Shown here one piece after another: positions 59,180-64,000 of a DNA stretch of 64,000 bases. The position numbers and the translations under genes were made by a program. Source of the DNA: Pseudovibrio sp. JCM 19062 (GTDB taxonomy: Bacteria > Pseudomonadota > Alphaproteobacteria > Rhizobiales > Stappiaceae); contig BAXV01000003.1 of the NCBI GenBank assembly GCA_001310715.1, positions 87,721-151,720 on the forward strand, read 5' to 3'. The notes beneath the pieces are model-generated. The model had not been told where the DNA came from, did no database searches, and was given only the letters and a program-made list of their open reading frames with translations. Every line of letters starts with the position of its first letter. Positions within the stretch are counted from its first letter, which is position 1.

Positions 59180-60417
59180 TGCGGGTTGGTATTGCAAAAC
59201 ATTCTGGAATGTCTTTCCTTAAATCTGCACTGCTTTGCACCGGACTGATGGTGGCGGCAGTCCCCGTGGTGCTGACCAGCCAGCCAGCCTCTGCGCAGAT
59301 GGTCTCAACTGCTGACCCCGACCTGATGGTGCTGGAACTGCAAATCCTGCAGGATGAGATCATCAAGGGGAACCTTGAAGCCTATAACCTGCTCCAGCCC
59401 TCCCTGATTGTCATTGGTCGTCGTTTCCTGCGTCTTGATCCAGAGATTTGGAAACAGGAGCGCAACTCACGCGCGGCCATTGCATTTATGTTAAGTGGCG
59501 GCTCAGGATCGGTGTTTCAGGAGCTTGCCGCGCAGGGCGTTGTGTTCAATGCGGACCCAAACCTGTTTGCCGGTGCCATGGCCTACTCGCAGGGCAATCG
59601 CAAGATGGCTTTGAGCTTGTTGCGAAAGGTTGACCCCATTGGGTTGCCGGTCGCAATTGCAGGTCAGGTCGCTCTGGCTCAGGCAATCTTGATCTCCAAC
59701 GATGATCCCGCAGGAGCGCAACGTTACTTTGATCTTGCGCGTTTGATGATGCCGGGCACACTGGTTGAAGAAAGCGCTCTGCGCCGTCAGGCCCCCATGA
59801 TTGCAAAGCTCGGAGACACGCCCAAATTCGAGCGCTTGTCCCGCCGCTACCTCTTCCAGTACAGCAATTCCGTTTTCTCATCCGAGTTCCGTGACACGGT
59901 GGCAGATGTGATCAGCGGCTCCGATTACCTGACCAAAGAAGATGAATGGGAGCGCGTCTTCCAGCTTATCTCCGAGTTTGATGAAGAGTCTCAAAGCATC
60001 CTCCTACTGCGCTTGGCAAAAGCAGCGCTGGTCAGCGGAAACACCGCGTTTGCGCAACAGGGCAGCATCGCGTTCTTGGAGCTTGGTTCCCAAAAAAGCG
60101 AATGGATTAATGAAGCGAAGCTGTATCTCTCAGCGTCCAAAGCATCCAGCGAAGACTGGAAAGCCGCAATTTCCGGTCTGGTCGCAGTAAAGATTTCAGC
60201 TCTCAGTAAGGAAAATCAGCTGATCCAGGCTGTTGCAATCACAATGGCAAACTCGATCCGCGAATGGCCGCAACCAGACTTGCACCTCGCATCCGAGTTT
60301 GTCCCGTATGTTCCAAAAGTTGGGTTGAAGAAAAAGCTCTATGATCCGGACGTATTCACTCTTTTCGAAAATGCGCTAAACGATGCAGATAAAGCTCTGA
60401 AAGAGGCCGAGTTTTGA
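59179..60417 (+). CDS. motC: Flagellar motor protein MotC
   Basis: Periplasmic protein of 412 residues found in Hyphomicrobiales, where it interacts with MotB and tunes rotation speed. Signal peptide ending SASA (about residue 39), then LMVLELQILQDEIIKGNLEA, HELICAL TPR-like repeats (KMALSLLRKVDPIGLPVAIA, AGAQRYFDLARLMMPGTLVE) and a C-terminal acidic tail. Unbroken. The stop overlaps the fliK start (TGATG). Confidence 0.92.
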   Translation: MRVGIAKHSGMSFLKSALLCTGLMVAAVPVVLTSQPASAQMVSTADPDLMVLELQILQDEIIKGNLEAYNLLQPSLIVIGRRFLRLDPEIWKQERNSRAAIAFMLSGGSGSVFQELAAQGVVFNADPNLFAGAMAYSQGNRKMALSLLRKVDPIGLPVAIAGQVALAQAILISNDDPAGAQRYFDLARLMMPGTLVEESALRRQAPMIAKLGDTPKFERLSRRYLFQYSNSVFSSEFRDTVADVISGSDYLTKEDEWERVFQLISEFDEESQSILLLRLAKAALVSGNTAFAQQGSIAFLELGSQKSEWINEAKLYLSASKASSEDWKAAISGLVAVKISALSKENQLIQAVAITMANSIREWPQPDLHLASEFVPYVPKVGLKKKLYDPDVFTLFENALNDADKALKEAEF

Positions 60418-61764
60418 TGAATCCCACTCTTCCAAACGTAGATCGTGGTGCCCCTGTTAAAGAATCTGCGAAACCAGTTAAGGACACTGCATCCTCGCAG
60501 AAAGACGCGCGTAAAAACGGGTTTGAGGAAGTCATCGATAAGGTCAGGGATGAAAAGAAGGTCCCGGACCGAAAGGGTGTCTCCAAGCAGAACCAGAAGA
60601 CGGATCGGGCAAATGATCCTGCGCACGCTGGCGATGATGAGACCGAAGCCGCGAAAGCCCTCAGTGATCTCCTGAGAAAGGCCGGTGCGCTTCCGAAAGA
60701 GACAGGGGAAGCCAGCAGCCCGGAGACGCAGAGTGATGATGCGGATCAGAATTCTCTCAGCGCGGAAGACCTTGCACTTCTCGCGGCAAACACACAGCCA
60801 ATCAATTCCGCAATGACGGCCGAGCAGAAAGCTGTATTGCAATTAAGCTCGGTAACAGGACTTGCAAATGAGATGGCAGCAGCCAGCTCTGGCCGTGGCA
60901 GCACCATGGCGAGGTGCTCAACGCACTGAGCGCAAAAGACCTGAAAGGTCTACGTGGTGAGGTTGATCGCAGCTCCAAATCTTTAAAGTCTGCAAGTGAA
61001 GTCGTTAGGTCGGGAGCCACTGCAAGCGGTGACGTAAATACGTCTGGTGCAGGACCAAAGCTGGATGGAAGCGGTGCGATCAATCTGCCACAAGCAAACG
61101 GAAAGGCTTCTGGAGCAAAACAGGCGGCAACCGAGTTTCTTGCAAAGCAGAGCATGGCTCCGTCAGATCAGACTGCTGGCAAGCCTCTTGCGGGTGGTGA
61201 GGTCAAGGTAGTGAGTGTGGAAACACACCTGCCACCAGCTGACCTTGGCGCCCGGCGCAACAGATCGCCAATGTACTGACAAAGCAAGTGACCGCCGCTG
61301 CAGCAGCCAGAGCCACAGAAGATCTGGCGGCCCAGACCGCAGACAAACAAGCGGTCAAACCTATCAAGTCACTGGAAATCCAGCTGCGTCCGGATAACCT
61401 CGGTGTGGTTCGTGCAAACATCCAGATGCGCGGTGGTGAGTTGGAAATCTCGCTCACGACCAGCACTCGGGAAGCTGCTGATATGTTGAAGGGGGACCGG
61501 CAGGCATTGGCCCGCGTGCTGCAGGATGCTGGTTATCGCACTGAAACCCAGAATATCACGGTGAATTTCAAAGACGAGATGGCAGGCCAAATGCGCCAGC
61601 CTGGACAAAATCAGGAGCGGTTTGGTCAGGGCAATAACCCGGAAGGAAGCGCAGGTGAGGGCGGGGCTCAGCAACATCAGCCTGAGCAACCGCAAGCTGA
61701 CTATTCCGGAGCAGGGCAGAATGAAGCGGACACTCAAGATATTCGCAGCGGCATCTATCTGTAG
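60417..61764 (+). CDS. fliK: Flagellar hook-length control protein FliK (MotD)
   Basis: About 450 residues; the rhizobial homologue was first named MotD and later shown to be FliK. The N-terminal two thirds is charged and low-complexity (secreted ruler). The C-terminal Flg_hook domain is recognised from LEIQLRPDNLGVVRANIQMR, GGELEISLTTSTREAADMLK and RVLQDAGYRTETQNITV. Breaks near 60905 and 61255. The last 44 bases overlap the lytic transglycosylase start. Confidence 0.88.
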
Positions 61765-62296
61765 CCAGATTGCGGTCTCCGCACAGGCGGCAGGCACTAA
61801 GAAGGCAGTGCGCCTGTGTGAGCGCCAAATGCAGCAAGCCGCACAAAAATACGATGTTCCGCTCGGCATCCTGTATGCGGTTGGTCTGACTGAGACTGGC
61901 CGCAGGATTCCCTGCACCCGTACGCTTTGAACATCGCGGGTAAACCATACTTCGCGCAGAACGCCTCTCAAGCATTGGCTGCAATCAAAAGCTCACAAAA
62001 GCGCGGCATAAAACTGATTGATGTTGGGTGCATGCAGATCAACGTCCATTACCACCGCGACAAGTTTGCAAGCCTAAAAGCCATGCTAGATCCTGCACAA
62101 AATGTAAGATACGCAGCGCGGTTTCTCGCCGAGCTGAAGCAGCGCGAAAAAAAGCTGGACTATGGCCGTTGCCAGATATCACGCAGGGCCGGACAACAAC
62201 CCCGCGCAAAAGCGCTATGTATGCCGCGTGATCAATAACATCGTCGCCTCCGGTTATGGTCGCTGGACGCCGAATTCATTAAAGTTTTGTAAATAA
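61721..62296 (+). CDS. Lytic transglycosylase (SLT domain), flagellar
   Basis: Periplasmic muramidase of about 192 residues that opens peptidoglycan for rod growth, the role of the FlgJ muramidase in enterics. Signal peptide MKRTLKIFAAASICSQIAVS ending AQA; catalytic glutamate in YAVGLTETG; substrate-cleft motif DVGCMQINVHYH; helices NVRYAARFLAELK and AVARYHAGPDNN. Breaks near 61905 and 62165. It starts inside the fliK end; the location next to flgE supports a flagellar duty. Confidence 0.85.
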
Positions 62297-62319
62297 TTCA
62301 ACCCGGTTAGGGTCAGGCT

Positions 62320-62340
62320 CGGACAAGATTAACAAGCTTT
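62320..62340 (+). promoter_or_regulatory. Candidate flagellar regulatory motif upstream of flgE
   Basis: CGGACAAG, eight bases, then GCTTT; 45 nt before the flgE ATG. Third instance of the motif seen before motA and flgB. Confidence 0.5.
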
Positions 62341-62385
62341 ACTGCGATGAGTTAATTATGCATTTGATGTCGCCAGGAGCAGATC

Positions 62386-63638
62386 ATGGGCCTTTACGGA
62401 ATTATGAATACCAGCGTGTCAGGTATGAACGCGCAGTCGAATAAATTATCAACTGTTGCCGACAATATCTCCAACGCAAATACCGTAGGCTACAAACGCT
62501 ACAAAACCTCATTTTCCTCACTGGTCGGCTCTGGCGGCGGCTCAGGACATGAATCAGGTATCGTAAACACATCCGTTGTTCAGACAGTGCGCCAACAAGG
62601 TGCCTTCAACTTCACCTCCCGCGGCACCGACCTCGCCATCAACGGCAACGGTTTCTTTCAGGTGGAAGATTCCGATGGCGGTCAGTATTACACCCGTGCT
62701 GGCGACTTCGTGCTTGATAAGAACGGTCAGATGATAAACTCCGGCGGTTACAAGTTGCTCTCACAGGGCGGTTCACCGGTAGCAGTCGATCTCAATACAC
62801 CAGTCTGGCAAGCGAGTACTCAAGGTGAGCTGGGTGTGAACTTGGCATCTAATACCGTTGCGCCTGCAATCTTTGATGAGACTGGGCTTCTTGTTTCTGG
62901 AACCGCACCAACGACAGGTCTTCCAGCAGGTTATGATTACAAGACATCAATCAGTACGTTTGATCAGAACGGTAATGCTGTGAAGGTAGACGTCGTCTAT
63001 ACGAAGGTTTCGGAAACTAAGCATTCGGTAACAGGCGATATTTTGGGTTCTGAGTGGCTTGTAGAGGCGGTCGACGAGAGTGGTACACAAATCCCAGCAA
63101 CTGGCACGGCGCCAGGTGTGGTGAGCCTTAAGTTTTCTGGTGACGGAAAGCTGGACCCGAGCTCACCAACGGATTTTGTCTTTAAAGTCCCGAACGGCGA
63201 AGATGTTACGCTCGATCTAAGCAAAACAGTCACTGCTGGCGAAAAGTTCAGCGTCAACAAAGTTGATGTGGACGGATACCAGCCATCAACGATCCAGAGC
63301 ATTCGTGTCGAGTCTGATGGGCGGGTGTACGGTGTGTACGGCAGCAGCGCAGAAAAGCTCCTCGACCAGATCCAGATCGTGAACTTCTCAAATCCCGATG
63401 CTTGCAGGCCAAGAGCGGCAATGTTTATGCCGCAACTGATGCCTCTGGAGATCCGGCAGTGGGTTTCCCGGGCGATAGTGGGTTTGGTTCGCTCTACTCA
63501 GGAGCAGTTGAAGGCTCCAACGTTGATCTGGCTGCTGAGCTCACCGAGATGGTTCAGGCGCAGCGCACCTACAGTGCAAACACCAAGGTGTTCAACGCAA
63601 GTTCAGAATTGCTCCAAGAGCTGAATAACTTACGTTAA
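62386..63638 (+). CDS. flgE: Flagellar hook protein FlgE
   Basis: Hook subunit, about 418 residues. N-terminal MGLYGIMNTSVSGMNAQSNK and ISNANTVGYKRYKTSFSSLV; SRGTDLAINGNGFFQV; C-terminal AAELTEMVQAQRTYSANTKV. The middle is a variable hook domain (about 150-320). One break near 63395 (GATGCTTGC for GATGGCTTGC). CAGGAGCAG lies just before the ATG. Confidence 0.94.
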
Positions 63639-63649
63639 GGGCGCAAAGC

Positions 63650-64000
63650 ATGTCTCTTACCTCCGCAATGCTCACGGCGCAGTCGTCCATCGCAGCCGCT
63701 CGGCTGAAATGGCGATTGCTTCCCGCAATGTCGCAAATGCCAATAATCCGAACTACACGCGCGTTGAAGCAAGTGTTCAAAACATTGTCACGGACACTGG
63801 CTCCGTTGTCTATGTTTCCCACGCATCGCGGATGGTCAATCAGGCAGCGTTCAAAGCGACGTTGAAGTCCGGAAGTGCGGCGATTGCATCCGGCTCCTAT
63901 GCCAAGATGCTCGATCAGCTTAATCCATCAGGCAGGTGCCTTTTGGAACAAGCACGGCATCAGGTATTGGTTCGCTTAATGAGAGCCTGATTGCTTATGC
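63650..64000 (+). CDS. flgK: Flagellar hook-associated protein FlgK, N-terminal part
   Basis: First hook-filament junction protein; only about 117 residues before the right edge. MSLTSAMLTAQSSIAAA then AEMAIASRNVANANNPNYTR is the FlgK N-terminal D0 signature. It is 11 bases after flgE. Breaks near 63700 (a lost base in GCTCGGCTG) and near 63930-63945. The rest of the gene lies outside the window. Confidence 0.85.

Noticed and set aside
41131..62340. Sigma-54 assignment for the CGGACAAG motif
   Set aside because: Sigma-54 sites need GG and GC ten bases apart; here the corresponding spacing is thirteen in all three sites.
1..64000. Reading the many split genes as pseudogenes or as a decaying genome
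   Set aside because: Breaks are almost all single-base run-length changes, no nonsense substitutions or larger deletions are seen, both sides stay conserved, and essential genes are affected equally.
1..64000. tRNA, rRNA, CRISPR arrays, insertion sequences or prophage genes
   Set aside because: Looked for on both strands; no cloverleaf-like segments, spaced direct repeats, transposase motifs or phage structural proteins were recognised.

Overview
The window reads as chromosome of a motile, Gram-negative alphaproteobacterium of the order Hyphomicrobiales (Rhizobiales). The main evidence is the flagellar cluster, which carries order-typical parts: the OmpR-type regulator FtcR/Rem, MotC and MotE, a DUF6468 protein between fliM and fliN, a long FliK/MotD, and no FliO. 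A marine Stappiaceae-like genus such as Pseudovibrio is my best guess, from gene content and moderate GC only; it is not proven.

Layout. 1-3.3 kb: left-truncated sensor kinase, a GST, a uracil-DNA glycosylase-like protein and an Lrp/AsnC regulator. 3.4-9.1 kb (minus): a beta-hydroxyacid dehydrogenase, then a polar amino-acid ABC locus with three tandem paralogous binding proteins and two permeases but no ATPase. 9.4-19.5 kb: molybdenum-cofactor genes moeA, mobA and moaA, interspersed with a BLUF photoreceptor, a Tat-exported CpdB-type nucleotidase, the Fe-S carrier ApbC/Mrp, a DMT exporter, an orphan Flp pilin and a DUF971 protein. 19.6-36.6 kb (mostly minus): L,D-transpeptidase, class I fumarase, a YceI-cytochrome b561-YceI unit, a methyltransferase, a GNAT, succinate-semialdehyde dehydrogenase, a malate/lactate dehydrogenase (plus), TamB-TamA and UDP-glucose dehydrogenase. 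37.4-64 kb: the flagellar cluster. ftcR stands alone; flgF, an unknown gene and fliI run leftward; from motA everything runs rightward: motA-fliM-DUF6468-fliN-fliG-flhB-unknown-flgB-flgC-fliE-flgG-flgA-flgI-motE-flgH-fliL-fliP, flagellin, then unknown-fliF-fliH-like-motB-motC-fliK-SLT-flgE-flgK (cut by the right edge). Together these supply switch, export gate, rod, rings, stator, hook and filament.

Sequence quality. About thirty genes continue from one reading frame into another while both sides stay conserved. Most of the fifty or so breaks are one missing base in a short homopolymer; a few are an extra T or A in a run. I read this as unpolished sequence rather than gene decay, so broken genes are given their full inferred span with the break noted.

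Most unusual signals: (1) a bipartite motif CGGACAAG-N8-GCTWY just upstream of motA, flgB and flgE; (2) a position-conserved, covarying hairpin 22-26 nt upstream of the start of each of the three binding-protein genes; (3) a perfect inverted repeat directly before the ftcR ribosome site; (4) a small Flp pilin gene of only 58 codons with its own leader hairpin and terminator; (5) a MotB with a very long periplasmic linker.
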